Below, one piece after another: positions 33,032-42,613 of a DNA stretch of 51,106 bases. Positions within the stretch are counted from its first letter, which is position 1, and every line of letters starts with the position of its first letter. The position numbers and the translations under genes were made by a program. The notes beneath the pieces are model-generated. The model was not told the origin of the DNA, searched no databases, and worked only from the letters and a program-made list of their open reading frames with translations. This DNA is from Singulisphaera sp. (GTDB lineage Bacteria; Planctomycetota; Planctomycetia; Isosphaerales; Isosphaeraceae): assembly GCA_027451445.1 (NCBI GenBank), contig DAIDJG010000240.1, positions 1-51,106 of the forward strand, in the 5' to 3' direction.

Positions 33032-34726
33032 ATGGGCTTTCGATCGCTCGTCGTATGCGCCACTGTGTTCATTATGAGTTCATCCACACTGCCCTCTCAG
33101 ACGCGAGCCGACGGACCCAACGACGAGCTCGCACGTCAGGTCATCAAGAAGCACGAGCAGACCGTCCGCCCCCTGGAGCTCGCGGCGTCGCTCGCTTGGT
33201 GGAACGCCAACATTTCGGGAAAGGACGTCGACTTCGCCACGAAGGAGGCCGCGCAGAACCTCCTCGACGGGGCGCTGGCCGACCGCGAGCAGTTTGAGAA
33301 GCTCAAGTCGCTGAAAGCCGCGAGGCCCACCGACCTAATCCTGGCCCGTGAGGTCGACGTTCTGTACCTGATGTACCTCGAAAAACAGGTGGACCCTGCG
33401 CTCCTGCGCAAGATCACGGCCAAGGCGAACGCGGTCGAGAAGGCGTTCAATGCCTATCGGGCCAAGGTGAACGGTCGCGAGATGACTGATAGTGAAGTGC
33501 GCAAGGTACTCAAGGGCTCGAAGGATTCGGCCGAGCGCCAGGCGGTGTGGGAGGCCAGCAAAGGGGTTGGACCGGTTGTCGAGGCCGATCTCAAGGACCT
33601 CGTCCGCCTGCGCAACGAGACCGCCCGCGCGCTCGGGTTCAAGAACTACCACGTCATGCAGCTCTTCCTGAACGAGCAGTCGCAAGAGCAGGTCATCAAG
33701 CTGTTCGACGACCTCGATACGCTGACCCGTGAGCCCTTCCGGGCCGCCAAGAAGGTGATCGACGAGCGGCTGGCGGCGAACTTTAGTATCCCCGTCGACG
33801 AACTGCGGCCCTGGCACTATCACGACCCGTTTTTCCAGGAGACGCCGGCGGTCTTCACGACCGACCTCGACGCCGCGTACGCCAAGCTCGATATCCTCAA
33901 GCTCTGTCGTGACTTCTACGCAGGTATCGGCCTGCCGATTGATGATGTACTTGCCAGGAGCGACCTGTACGAGAAGCCCGGCAAAAGCCCGCACGCGTTT
34001 TGCACCGACATCGACCGCGAAGGTGATGTGCGCGTCCTCGCGAACATCGTGCCCAACGAATACTGGATGGGGACGATGCTGCACGAGCTGGGCCACTCGG
34101 TCTACAGCAGCAAGAACATCCCCCGGACGGTCCCCTACGTGTTGCGAGGCGAAGCGCACATCTTGACCACCGAGGGGGTGGCGATGATGTTCGAGAAGTT
34201 CTCCAAGGACGCCGACTGGCTCCAGGCCATGGGGATCAAACTCGACGATCCCAAGGCGTTCGATGAAGCCGGCACGCTGATGCGGCGGAACCGGCTGCTG
34301 ATCTTTTCTCGCTGGTGCCAGGTGATGCTGCGATTCGAGAAAGGCCTCTACGAAGATCCCGACCAGGACCTCAACCGGCTGTGGTGGGATCTCGTCGAGA
34401 AGTACCAGATGATCAAGCATCCCGAGGGCCGCAACCTGCCGGACTACGCGAGCAAGATCCACATCGTGAGCGCACCGGCCTATTATCATAACTACCAGAT
34501 GGGCGAACTCTTCGCGGCGCAGGTCCACCACACGATCTGCCGGGAGGTGCTGGGAAACGTGGCGCCTTCGCAGGCGAGCTACGTCGGCAAGAAGGCGGTG
34601 GGCGACTACATGAAGCAGAAGGTCTTTGCGCCTGCGAGGACTCTGGACTGGAACGCGCTGACACGATTTGCGACGGGGGCCGACTTGAACCCCAAAGCGT
34701 TCGCCGCTGATTTCCGAGGGGATTAA
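33032..34726 (+). CDS. Secreted zinc metallopeptidase (M2/M3-like peptidyl-dipeptidase)
   Basis: The protein has 564 residues from ATG 33032 (AAGGAG 9 bases upstream), starting with a signal peptide (FRSLVVCATVFIMSSSTLPSQTRA). The mostly helical body carries the gluzincin motif LHELGHSVY (His351, Glu352, His355) and a downstream Glu381 in TTEGVAMMF, the third Zn ligand at the distance seen in M2 and M3 peptidases. The long helical N-terminal domain and YHNYQMGELFAAQ near the C-terminus match the angiotensin-converting-enzyme-like clan. It should trim exported oligopeptides. M2 versus M3 cannot be settled by eye. Confidence 0.9.
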   Translation: MGFRSLVVCATVFIMSSSTLPSQTRADGPNDELARQVIKKHEQTVRPLELAASLAWWNANISGKDVDFATKEAAQNLLDGALADREQFEKLKSLKAARPTDLILAREVDVLYLMYLEKQVDPALLRKITAKANAVEKAFNAYRAKVNGREMTDSEVRKVLKGSKDSAERQAVWEASKGVGPVVEADLKDLVRLRNETARALGFKNYHVMQLFLNEQSQEQVIKLFDDLDTLTREPFRAAKKVIDERLAANFSIPVDELRPWHYHDPFFQETPAVFTTDLDAAYAKLDILKLCRDFYAGIGLPIDDVLARSDLYEKPGKSPHAFCTDIDREGDVRVLANIVPNEYWMGTMLHELGHSVYSSKNIPRTVPYVLRGEAHILTTEGVAMMFEKFSKDADWLQAMGIKLDDPKAFDEAGTLMRRNRLLIFSRWCQVMLRFEKGLYEDPDQDLNRLWWDLVEKYQMIKHPEGRNLPDYASKIHIVSAPAYYHNYQMGELFAAQVHHTICREVLGNVAPSQASYVGKKAVGDYMKQKVFAPARTLDWNALTRFATGADLNPKAFAADFRGD

Positions 34727-34748
34727 GGATTCGGGGTCGCCAGAGAAA

Positions 34749-35072
34749 CATATAACTCCCCCTCTTGGGAAGGGGGGGTAGGCAAAGGCCGTCCGATGGG
34801 TGCGACTCCGCCACGAGCGGTCAATGATCGGACACCTCACGCTGCGCGCGAGGCCTGCGGTGACTGGCAAAGACAAAACCGCGCGCTACGGCGAAACGCC
34901 CTCGCAGACAAGCGTCATGATAGAAACCTTCGTTGTCCTCAAAACGAGAGTACGCCAAAGGCCACGCCGATTCCGAACGAAGGAAGCGGTTGCGGAGGCA
35001 AAGCAGTGAACCTATGGCGGCGCTTTAGGCCCACCCCCCCTACCCCCCCTTCCCAAGGGGGGGAGTTATATG
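34749..35072. repeat. MITE-like element: two 34-bp inverted arms with a 256-bp core
   Basis: The arms at 34749-34782 and 35039-35072 are inverted copies with one mismatch in 34 bases; both begin CATATAACTCCCCC and end GGGGGGGTAGG. Each arm can also fold on itself through its C-run and G-run. The core has no coding frame with any recognisable motif. This may be one non-autonomous element or two copies of a hairpin repeat in opposite orientation. The rest of the 34727-35277 gap (about 200 bases) presumably holds the promoter of the ECF sigma gene; no clear boxes were found. Confidence 0.75.
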
Positions 35073-35277
35073 ATTCGCCGTTGCGACGGGGGTGGCCATA
35101 GCGCCAAGTTAACGCGTAAGCCCCCAAGCGCCTTCCGATCGGGTGAGCTATGAGAGACCATTCCAAACGGCCATACAGCTCCGCGCGATAACTTTCTGGC
35201 GATTCTCCTAAGATTCCACTCGCTCGTGCGTTTACTCACTGAACAGCGGGAATTCGTCCCCGAATCCGGACGAGTCG

Positions 35278-35814
35278 ATGATTGGAACACCGCAATCCGA
35301 CAGTGGGGCCTGGGTCCGCCTGGCCGTGGACCGGTTCGAAAAGCCCTTGACCCTCTACGCAACCCGGATGCTGGGCGACGCCGAGTCTGCGCGCGACGTC
35401 GTTCAGGAGACGTTTCTCCGCCTGTGTGTTCAGGATCGCGCCTCGATCGAGCCGCGGCTGGCCGAGTGGCTCTTCACGGTTTGCCGCAATAAGGCGCTGG
35501 ACATCTTGAGGAAGGAGAATCGTATGACTCGGTTGAGTGAGGAGCAGGTCCTCCAGTGCCCGAGCCCCGCGCCTTCGCCGCCGGAGGTGGTGGAGCAGCG
35601 CGACTCGGCCGCTCGGGTCTACGACCTGCTCGAAACCCTTCCCGCCAGCCAGCGGGAGGTCATCCGGCTGAAGTTCCAGAACGGGTTCTCCTACCAGGAG
35701 ATCAGCCGGATCAGCGGGCACAGCGTTAGCAATGTCGGTTACCTGATCCACGTCGGACTCAAAACCCTCCGCGGCCAGCTCTTGAACGGTCAGCCGGCCC
35801 AGGCCCATACCTGA
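35278..35814 (+). CDS. ECF sigma factor, partner of the anti-sigma/VWA fusion
   Basis: The 178-residue protein has sigma region 2 (residues 15-85: YATRMLGDAESARDVVQETFLRL, then WLFTVCRNKALDILRKE) and region 4 (115-168: LETLPASQREVIRLKFQNGFSYQEISRISG), joined by a Pro-rich linker. Region 4 has a clear helix-turn-helix. The gene is 30 bases upstream of a gene whose N-terminus looks like an anti-sigma domain, so the two probably form a regulatory pair controlling envelope genes. No strong ribosome binding site is seen before the ATG. Confidence 0.92.
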   Translation: MIGTPQSDSGAWVRLAVDRFEKPLTLYATRMLGDAESARDVVQETFLRLCVQDRASIEPRLAEWLFTVCRNKALDILRKENRMTRLSEEQVLQCPSPAPSPPEVVEQRDSAARVYDLLETLPASQREVIRLKFQNGFSYQEISRISGHSVSNVGYLIHVGLKTLRGQLLNGQPAQAHT

Positions 35815-35844
35815 GCGACTCTCACTCCCAAAGGAGTCACGTGT

Positions 35845-38800
35845 ATGTCTCTCGACCCTGATGATCCCCGGCTGACCGCCTACGCCCTCGGTGAGCTTGA
35901 CGGCGCCGAGCGTGCCGCGTTCGAGGCGGAGTTGGCCGAGTCGCCCGAAAGCCAGTCGTTGATCGACGAGATCCGCGCGACGGCCCGGCTGCTCTCCGAG
36001 CACCTCCATCAAGAGCCCAGTCCCGGGCTCGCACCGGCGCAGCGCAAGGCCCTCGAGGGCCTGCTGGAACCCAAGGTCGCCAGGCCGTCGCTGGTCGCGA
36101 CGCTTGCCTATTTCGCGGTGGCGGCGAGCTTCCTGGGAGTGGTGGTCGGCCTGTCGCTCTGGCAGCGCTCGCACCAACCCACGCTTCCCCGCTTTGCGAA
36201 AGTGAATAATTCCCAACGCTGGGGTGTGAGCGACCAATCTCGCCTCGAGTCGGAGTCCTTGAGGTACGGACGGGGTGAGCGTGATGCCGCAGTGCCAGCA
36301 CTGAAAACGGCCACGACTGCGCCCTCCTCGGGTTCGGGGGAATTCCCGGCCACCGTCTCCGAACGCGCGTCCAAAGGTGTGGCTGATTTCAGGGATGTTG
36401 ATTCCAATGCGATGCTCCCGGGAAAGCCAATTTCCAGCGCGGCTCCGAACGGCGGGAGCGGTGGGCAACGACTGAAGGCGCCGATCGTGGTGGGCTCGTC
36501 GTCTGGAGGTATCGGCTATTTCACACCAGATTCGTCCGTTCCCTTTACTCAGGGAGCCGCCGCGGTTCCAAGCGGTGGTCGTCGACCCGCGTTCGGTGGG
36601 GCGCCGGCCGGCGGTCTGGGCGGGATGGGTGCTGGTAGAGGACAAGGGCCGGGCATGGCGGGATCGGCCAGCCGAGAAGGTTTTGCGTACGCTCCTGAAG
36701 CGAAAGCTCCCCGAGGCTTCGGCGTTCCCGGCACCGTCCCGCAAGTCAAGGCGCAGCCCGAGGCCTATTACCGCAAGCTCGGCAAAGGTGACGGCGAGGG
36801 ACTCAAGAATCCTAATGATGTACGGCAAGCCAATGAACCACAGCTACGTCGTTACGCGATGCCGGCGAAGGTTGAGCCCGCGCCTGCGTCTCCAGGGGTG
36901 AAGGTCCCACCTGCGCCTCAATCGCCATCAAAGGTCTCGGTTGCGGACCTGGAGAAGACCCGAGAACGGATCAAGGGCGCACCGGCTTCTCCCGATCATG
37001 CCGCACGTTCAAAGGAGACTGTGGCGCTGCTGCCCCGGAGCGAGATGCAGGCGGGCATTCGGGTTTCGGAGAAGGAGAACTTAGCGCTACTCCCACAGGG
37101 CGAGACGCGGGCCGCCGATCGGCTCGCTGGGGTCGATAGCGCGGATGCGTATCAACGGAAATTAGCGACTCGCGGTCTTGACGGTCAAACGGACAGCGGG
37201 GGCGCACGGGGGTCAAATAACGCGTCAGGCCCTCGATACAGCAAGGCGGTGGAACTCGGGCAGGGACAAATCCCTCCCAATGGCCGTTCGAACTTGGAAA
37301 CGGGCGTTTCGGGGGCGCTCGGGGCAAAGGGCGCGACGAGTGCTCAAAACGGCAACCGTGCGCAACTCAGCCAGGGGGCTTCTCCACGCGGGAATGGGCC
37401 AAACGGCCCGAACAATCCCCAAAGTGGCAACGCGTCCCAGAACGGACCCAACGGCGAGAAAGGCAACCAGCCGCAGAACGGACCCAACGGCGAAAAGAAC
37501 GCTCAGAATGCCAATCCCGCCCGGAACCAGAACCAGTCTGGCGGCCAACCCAATTCGCCGAACACGACTGGCAAGCCGGTCGGCCAACCGAACGGCCAAA
37601 TCGCGGGTGATGTCGCGTTTAACCTCTCGGATTCGAAAGCCAGAGACGCTGCGGAGGGCCGCTCCAAGCAGAAAACCCTCTCCGATAAGGAGGCCATGGA
37701 CTTCGAGCGCACGTCCGGCAAGAAGCGCTATGCGGAAGACAAGCTTGCCAAGGATCGTGTCGACGGGCTCCATGACATGATCATTCCCGCGTCTGTCCTT
37801 CCTGCTTCACCTGCCCCTGCAGCCGAAGCCCCTCCAGTGTCCTCTCCTGCCGGAGCGGCGAACGCTCCGTCCGAACCGGGAGCAAAGCCGGCTGCGAAGG
37901 AGGAACTCGAGGAGCTTGCTCTACTGGCCCGCAAGGAGTCAGCCGAAATCAAGGAGCGGGATCTCAAGCAACAGCTCGCCGAGCCCAATCAACAGGCCGA
38001 ACAGGTCCCCCAACTTCAAGACGAGGCGTTCGCCGAGATCAACGAGAATGCGTTCATTCGGGTCGATCAGGAGCCACTCTCGACCTTCTCCATCGACGTC
38101 GACACGGCGAGCTATTCCCAGGTCCGGCGTTTCCTCAAGATGGGCCAGTTCCCGCCTCGCGACGCGGTGCGCGTCGAGGAGATGATCAACTACTTCCCCT
38201 ACGACGACCCGCCCCCTTCGGACAGCGACCCGTTCTCGGTCCACATCGAGGTCGCGGGCTGCCCGTGGAACGCGAAACACCGTCTCGCTCGCATCGGGCT
38301 CAAGGGCCGTCCGATCGACGTCGACAAACGGCCACCCAGCAACCTCGTTTTGCTGGTGGATGTCTCCGGCTCGATGGATCAACCGAACAAGCTCCCGCTC
38401 GTCCAGGCGGGGCTCAAGCTGATGGTCGAGCATCTGGGCGAGAACGACCGAGTCGCGATCGTCGTCTACGCGGGCGCCTCAGGGATGGTGCTTCCGTCCA
38501 CGTCGTGTTACCGCAAGGCCGAGATCCTCTACGCGCTCGAGAATCTCAAGGCCGGGGGTTCGACCAATGGCGGTGCGGGGATCCAACTCGCGTACGACGT
38601 GGCCCGGGCCAACTTCATCAACGGCGGCACGAACCGCGTGATCCTTGCCACCGACGGCGACTTCAACGTGGGCATCACGAACCAAAACGAACTGACCTCG
38701 TTGATCGAGGCCAAAGCCAAGACCGGCGTGTTCCTGAGCGTCCTCGGCTTCGGCATGGGGAACATCAAGGACGCCACGCTGGAGAAGCTCGCCGACAAGG

Positions 38801-39420
38801 GGAACGGCAACCACGCCTACATCGACTCCCTCCAGGAGGCAGAGAAGGTGCTGGTCCATGAGATGGGCTCAACCCTCATCACGATCGCGAAGGACGTGAA
38901 GATCCAGGTCGAGTTCAACCCGTCGAAGGTCGGGGCGTACCGGCTGATCGGCTATGAGAACCGTATGATGCGGAACGAAGACTTCCGCGACGACACGAAG
39001 GATGCCGGCGAAATCGGCGCAGGGCACCACGTCACCGCGCTCTACGAACTCGTCCCGCCCGCGGGCGACGCCAAGCCTGAGCCCGAAGTCCTTGCCTTCC
39101 AGAAGCGGGAGACGGTCCCCAGCGACAAGTCGCTGCGCGTCATGCTCCGCTTCAAGAAGCCTGACGGTGACACGAGCCGCGAGATCGAGCACGGCGTCGT
39201 CGACAAGGGGCTGAAGTACATCGATGCCTCGCAAGACTTCAAGTTCGCGAGCGCCGTGGCGGGCTTCGGCATGCTGCTCAGGAACTCCCATAACCGGGGG
39301 ACACTGACGTACGCCGGGATCCTCGAGCTGGCGTCGCCGCTCACCACGAACGACCGCGCGGGGTACCGGACGGAGTTCCTGGACCTCGTGAAGAAGGCGA
39401 AGACACTGGCGGGGCAATAA
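35845..39420 (+). CDS. Anti-sigma-like/VWA (YfbK-type) membrane fusion protein
   Basis: The 1,191-residue protein starts with an anti-sigma-type helical segment ([21 protein letters not shown], no Cys/His zinc ligands), then a membrane helix at about 84-105. About 550 residues of low-complexity Gly/Asn/Pro/Gln-rich linker follow, with repeated Asn-Gly-Pro-Asn-Gly units (about 515-565). The C-terminal half has a YfbK-like N-domain (about 735-820, [18 protein letters not shown]), a VWA domain with an intact MIDAS Asp-x-Ser-x-Ser (from about 839, [10 protein letters not shown]) and a DUF3520-like end. The predicted topology puts the anti-sigma part inside and the VWA part outside. AAAGGAG precedes the ATG by 9 bases. 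Confidence 0.9.
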   Translation: MSLDPDDPRLTAYALGELDGAERAAFEAELAESPESQSLIDEIRATARLLSEHLHQEPSPGLAPAQRKALEGLLEPKVARPSLVATLAYFAVAASFLGVVVGLSLWQRSHQPTLPRFAKVNNSQRWGVSDQSRLESESLRYGRGERDAAVPALKTATTAPSSGSGEFPATVSERASKGVADFRDVDSNAMLPGKPISSAAPNGGSGGQRLKAPIVVGSSSGGIGYFTPDSSVPFTQGAAAVPSGGRRPAFGGAPAGGLGGMGAGRGQGPGMAGSASREGFAYAPEAKAPRGFGVPGTVPQVKAQPEAYYRKLGKGDGEGLKNPNDVRQANEPQLRRYAMPAKVEPAPASPGVKVPPAPQSPSKVSVADLEKTRERIKGAPASPDHAARSKETVALLPRSEMQAGIRVSEKENLALLPQGETRAADRLAGVDSADAYQRKLATRGLDGQTDSGGARGSNNASGPRYSKAVELGQGQIPPNGRSNLETGVSGALGAKGATSAQNGNRAQLSQGASPRGNGPNGPNNPQSGNASQNGPNGEKGNQPQNGPNGEKNAQNANPARNQNQSGGQPNSPNTTGKPVGQPNGQIAGDVAFNLSDSKARDAAEGRSKQKTLSDKEAMDFERTSGKKRYAEDKLAKDRVDGLHDMIIPASVLPASPAPAAEAPPVSSPAGAANAPSEPGAKPAAKEELEELALLARKESAEIKERDLKQQLAEPNQQAEQVPQLQDEAFAEINENAFIRVDQEPLSTFSIDVDTASYSQVRRFLKMGQFPPRDAVRVEEMINYFPYDDPPPSDSDPFSVHIEVAGCPWNAKHRLARIGLKGRPIDVDKRPPSNLVLLVDVSGSMDQPNKLPLVQAGLKLMVEHLGENDRVAIVVYAGASGMVLPSTSCYRKAEILYALENLKAGGSTNGGAGIQLAYDVARANFINGGTNRVILATDGDFNVGITNQNELTSLIEAKAKTGVFLSVLGFGMGNIKDATLEKLADKGNGNHAYIDSLQEAEKVLVHEMGSTLITIAKDVKIQVEFNPSKVGAYRLIGYENRMMRNEDFRDDTKDAGEIGAGHHVTALYELVPPAGDAKPEPEVLAFQKRETVPSDKSLRVMLRFKKPDGDTSREIEHGVVDKGLKYIDASQDFKFASAVAGFGMLLRNSHNRGTLTYAGILELASPLTTNDRAGYRTEFLDLVKKAKTLAGQ

Positions 39421-39470
39421 GGAACGGGCGGTCAACATGACGGTCCGGCCCACAGGAGCGGCTGGCAGGC

Positions 39471-39926
39471 TCAAGGTGTCGCCTTGTCTGCCGGCCGCTC
39501 TTCGTTGGGGGCGCGGCGAAGCCGACTCCACGCACCGTACACGATCAGCCCGAGCACCGACCCGACCAGGTTCAAGAGCACGTCGTCGATGTCGGCCACA
39601 CGCGTTTCCAGGCGGTATTGAAACGTTTCGATAAACAGGCTGAGGCCCCCGCCTGCGAGCGCGGCGTGCACGACGGTGGTTCGGCGATCCAAGCCTCGGA
39701 GCCACGGCAGCAGGAAGCCCAAAGGCGCGAACACGACCACATTTCCCACGTTGTTAAAGATGAGCGTGAAGCCACCCTGGATCCAGAAGTAGCGGATCGT
39801 GCGAAATGGGATCAGCCGCAAGCGGGCTTCCTCGGGGACGCGGTGCCCGGTGTGGTAGACGAGGGTCATATACAGCAGGAACGCGAGATACGGCACGAAC
39901 AGGGCAATTGCGCGTTTCCTCGACAA
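39471..39926 (-). CDS. VanZ-family membrane protein
   Basis: The protein has 151 residues from TTG 39926, chosen for the strong AAGGGGAG 8 bases upstream; ATG 39968 would add 14 residues without a site. Four membrane helices carry the VanZ pattern: LIPFRTIRY, NNVGNVVVFAPLGFLLPWL, SLFIETFQY and VADIDDVLLNLVGSVLG. The Glu/Gln and Asp-Asp-x2-x-Asn motifs are those of VanZ proteins, first known from teicoplanin resistance and otherwise of unclear function. It converges with the VWA gene. Confidence 0.92.
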   Translation of the reverse strand: MSRKRAIALFVPYLAFLLYMTLVYHTGHRVPEEARLRLIPFRTIRYFWIQGGFTLIFNNVGNVVVFAPLGFLLPWLRGLDRRTTVVHAALAGGGLSLFIETFQYRLETRVADIDDVLLNLVGSVLGLIVYGAWSRLRRAPNEERPADKATP

Positions 39927-39933
39927 GAGTTCG

Positions 39934-39941
39934 CTCCCCTT
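39934..39941 (-). promoter_or_regulatory. Ribosome binding site deciding the VanZ start
   Basis: AAGGGGAG on the minus strand lies 7 bases before TTG 39926, while no purine-rich site precedes ATG 39968. Confidence 0.7.
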
Positions 39942-40113
39942 GAGGCATCCATTGTTGGGGCCGATCATAGCCGGTTGCCCAAACCGATCAAGCGGAGGCC
40001 GGGGGCGTGCGTGGACTCCATACCCCCGTTATAATCCTCTCGGACTGGGGACTCGCTGGCTTAGCCACCCCCAGCGTTCTCCCGATTTCGTTCGCTGAGG
40101 CCAGACATCCATC

Positions 40114-40980
40114 ATGCCGGTGCTCGAGCGCGAGGAATACATCGAGCAGGCGTACTTCTTCCAGACGTTTCGCGAACGCGTGCTCGACGGCATGCCCGCG
40201 CAAGAGGTGCTCGCTGGGATCGGCGACGAGCTGCTCTCGACGACCCGCCTTCCACTCGCCGTCGGGTTCCTCCATGTCGAGATCAAGGGAACGGGTCTGA
40301 TCGGGCCCGCGATGGAGCGGCTCGCCCACTACTTCTCGGCGTTTCAGACGCACGTGATCACCCAGGCGGAGCTCGACCTCAGCCGGTTCACGATGGATCA
40401 GGCCCTCCTCATCCTGGAACGTGAGGCACGGTACAAGGCTGAGGGTCCGTCGCTGGCCGGACTCTTCGTCTATCAGTTTGAGGCCATTTCCCGTAACCGG
40501 CTGGGCTATCGGAAAGGGTTGTCCGCCATGGCGGCCGATCCGTTCTACGACGAATCCTGGCGTGACTACATTGCAACCCTCGGCGCAAGGCTTGGCGATG
40601 TGGACTTCGCCGACCTCATTTACGTTCGGTCTTCGTTTTTCGTCACCGAGCGTCAGCGTCTCAAGCCGGACTTCGTGCCCAAGTTTCCGATCCTTTTCGG
40701 TGAAAAGGAAGGGAAGATCGCCCGAGCAAATCGCGGTCGCGACCCGCTTTATCTCTTCTCCGCCCTCCAGCGCCAGCTCGCCTACCCGGAAGTTCCCCGC
40801 CCTCGCCGGCCCGACGAAGCCGAAGCCCGGATCGCCCTGCTCGAACAGCGCGTCGTCCAACTCGAAAACCGGATCAAGAGCCTGGAGACCGAAGGGACAC
40901 AGGATTTCGACCTCTCACAGCTCCGCGTCAAGCCGGAAGACACGGCCGGGTCGCCAGCGGGATGGGGAGAGAAGGGATGA
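40114..40980 (+). CDS. Conserved-looking cytoplasmic protein of unknown function with C-terminal coiled coil
   Basis: I do not recognise this 288-residue protein. It has no signal peptide or membrane segment. Residues 1-215 appear to be a compact, mainly helical domain (EREEYIEQAYFFQTFRERV, LLSTTRLPLAVGFLHVEIKGTG, LIYVRSSFFVTERQRLKPDF) with good codon use. Residues 225-258 form a short coiled coil (EAEARIALLEQRVVQLENRIKS), followed by an acidic tail. The coiled coil suggests dimerisation. GAGG is about 13 bases before the ATG. It stands alone between VanZ and an FG-GAP gene and may be a lineage-specific planctomycete family. Confidence 0.8.
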   Translation: MPVLEREEYIEQAYFFQTFRERVLDGMPAQEVLAGIGDELLSTTRLPLAVGFLHVEIKGTGLIGPAMERLAHYFSAFQTHVITQAELDLSRFTMDQALLILEREARYKAEGPSLAGLFVYQFEAISRNRLGYRKGLSAMAADPFYDESWRDYIATLGARLGDVDFADLIYVRSSFFVTERQRLKPDFVPKFPILFGEKEGKIARANRGRDPLYLFSALQRQLAYPEVPRPRRPDEAEARIALLEQRVVQLENRIKSLETEGTQDFDLSQLRVKPEDTAGSPAGWGEKG

Positions 40981-40988
40981 TCACGAGG

Positions 40989-41093
40989 ATGGCAGATGAT
41001 CAATGCAAAATGGCAGATGCAAGATGCCAAATGCCCGTTCGTCTTCACCATCTGTCATTTTGCATCTGCCATCGCTGATTGACCATCTGCCAT
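40989..41093. repeat. Nested inverted repeat of ATGGCAGATG units
   Basis: Outer arms ATGGCAGATG (40989-40998) and CATCTGCCAT (41084-41093) enclose inner arms ATGGCAGATGCAA (41010-41022) and TTGCATCTGCCAT (41060-41072), all perfect. The same decamer is thus present four times, twice in each direction, just upstream of the FG-GAP gene. This looks like a small dispersed palindromic repeat. Confidence 0.75.
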
Positions 41094-41133
41094 TCAGCAC
41101 CCTCGACGTGCCACCGAGAAAGGCTCGCAGACC

Positions 41134-42327
41134 ATGAATTCTCGCGTCGTCCATCGCCTCGGATTCGCCTTGCTTCTGGGATTGCTGCTCGCGACCGCAC
41201 ATACCCGATCTGCCGTCGGCATCGAGTTTGAACGCATCGTGATCGACAACAACTTCCCAGGCGCGTATCAGGTCGAAGTCGCCGACGTGAACGGCGACAA
41301 GAAGCTCGACATCATCGCGGTCGGCGGAGGGACGTGCGCGTGGTTCGAGAACCCGAAGTGGACCAAGGAGGTCCTGTCGGAAAAGAAAATGAGTCCGGGC
41401 ATCATCAGCAGTGCGACAGCGGATGTGGAGGGACGCGGCAAGGCGCAGGTGGCGATTGCATACAACTTCGCGATGACCGAGCCTACCAAGGGCGATCTCT
41501 TCTGGCTCCGGCAACATGATTCGGGGAAGCTACCCACAACGATTGCACCCGTCGATCACATTGGCAGCATCCACCGCCTGCGCTGGGGGGACGTGGACGG
41601 CGACAAGAAGCTGGACCTCGTCGTGGCGCCCATTTTCGGAGCGGCCGCCAAGGCTCCGAGCTTCGACCAGGAGGGAGCGACCGTGCTCGTCTACAGGCAG
41701 CGCATGGACGAGCACACGATCGACTTTCGCAATGCGGATAAAGCCGGCACCGCGCCGGTCTTGCACGCGATCGATGTGATCGATCTCGATGATGACGGCC
41801 GTGCGGATATCCTCGCCGCGAGCAACCTCGGCGTGACGCGCATGAGCTGCGGGACCGACGGCCGCTGGTCGTCGACAGACCTGATCCCTGGTGCGTCGGG
41901 CACCTCTCCCAAGCGCGGGTCGAGCGAGGTGCACGTCGGCCGCCTCCGCGACGGCCGCAAGTTCCTGACGACCATCGATCCCTGGCACGGCACCCAGGTG
42001 TCCGTGTGCCTCGCCGACAAACCGCAGTCGCTCACCTTCGGCGCCCGAACGGTGATCGACGACACGCTCGCGGATGGCCACGCGTTGTGGGTTGCAGACG
42101 TGGACGGCGACGGCGATAGTGAAATCTTCGCCGGACACCGCGGAGCCGATCACAGAGTCTCGATGTTCGACTTCGACGGCAAAGCGTGGAACCGGACCGT
42201 CGTCGACCGCGACATCGCCGCGCAAGATCTGCGCGGGGGTGATCTCGACGGCGACGGGACGCCCGACGTCGTCGCTGTGGGCGGCAGTACGCACAACGTC
42301 GTCTGGTATCGTCCCATCAAGCGATGA
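41134..42327 (+). CDS. Secreted FG-GAP/VCBS-repeat beta-propeller protein
   Basis: The 397-residue protein starts with a signal peptide (RLGFALLLGLLLATAHT, cut near residue 29). At least five calcium-binding-like repeats follow, of the form VADVNGDKKLDIIAVG, WGDVDGDKKLDLVVA, VIDLDDDGRADILAA, VADVDGDGDSEIFAG and GGDLDGDGTPDVVAVGG. These Asp-rich loops are typical of integrin-like beta-propellers. The end NVVWYRPIKR is the closing strand. It probably acts outside the cytoplasm in binding; no enzyme motif is evident. AAAGG precedes the ATG by 11 bases. Confidence 0.9.
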   Translation: MNSRVVHRLGFALLLGLLLATAHTRSAVGIEFERIVIDNNFPGAYQVEVADVNGDKKLDIIAVGGGTCAWFENPKWTKEVLSEKKMSPGIISSATADVEGRGKAQVAIAYNFAMTEPTKGDLFWLRQHDSGKLPTTIAPVDHIGSIHRLRWGDVDGDKKLDLVVAPIFGAAAKAPSFDQEGATVLVYRQRMDEHTIDFRNADKAGTAPVLHAIDVIDLDDDGRADILAASNLGVTRMSCGTDGRWSSTDLIPGASGTSPKRGSSEVHVGRLRDGRKFLTTIDPWHGTQVSVCLADKPQSLTFGARTVIDDTLADGHALWVADVDGDGDSEIFAGHRGADHRVSMFDFDGKAWNRTVVDRDIAAQDLRGGDLDGDGTPDVVAVGGSTHNVVWYRPIKR

Positions 42328-42339
42328 TCGGATCGTTGC

Positions 42340-42613
42340 CTAGAGCGGTTTTTCCGTGCGTTGCGCACACCCGAACCCCCCGACATCATTTTGTGTTTGG
42401 CGCCAGCATATTTTTGGGAGGGCGAGGCTCCGTCCGAGCCAGCCTTGTTCGGAGGACGAGTCTTCGAGTCCTCTGAACATCGCGTGCGATGACGCGGTTC
42501 CCCGGGCGGCACGCGATGATCCATCGGCTCGAAGACTCGCCCATGGATCAAGGCTGGCTCGGACGGAGCCTCGCCCTCCCGAGAGTGCGCAACGCGACTG
42601 TAAACCGCTGTAG
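42340..42613. repeat. MITE-like element with nested perfect inverted repeats
   Basis: The outer ends CTAGAGCGGTTT (42340-42351) and AAACCGCTGTAG (42602-42613) pair with one mismatch. The next layer GCGTTGCGCAC (42358-42368) and GTGCGCAACGC (42585-42595) is perfect. The third layer is a perfect 32-bp pair (42416-42447 with 42549-42580; arms start GGGAGGGCGAGGCTCC and end GGAGCCTCGCCCTCCC). Inner pairs GAGTCTTCGAG/CTCGAAGACTC and ATCGCGTGC/GCACGCGAT complete a long cruciform. No transposase is present, so this is a non-autonomous element or remnant. Confidence 0.8.

Noticed and set aside
33335-34876. A 513-codon frame on the minus strand
   Set aside because: It is antisense to the M2/M3-like peptidase, whose signal peptide, HELGH motif and ribosome binding site show the + strand is the coding one.
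35236-36828. A 530-codon frame on the minus strand
   Set aside because: It covers the ECF sigma gene and the start of the VWA gene in antisense and shows no domain.
40989-41093. CRISPR array
   Set aside because: The repeated decamer occurs in inverted rather than direct order with unequal short spacers, and no cas gene is present.
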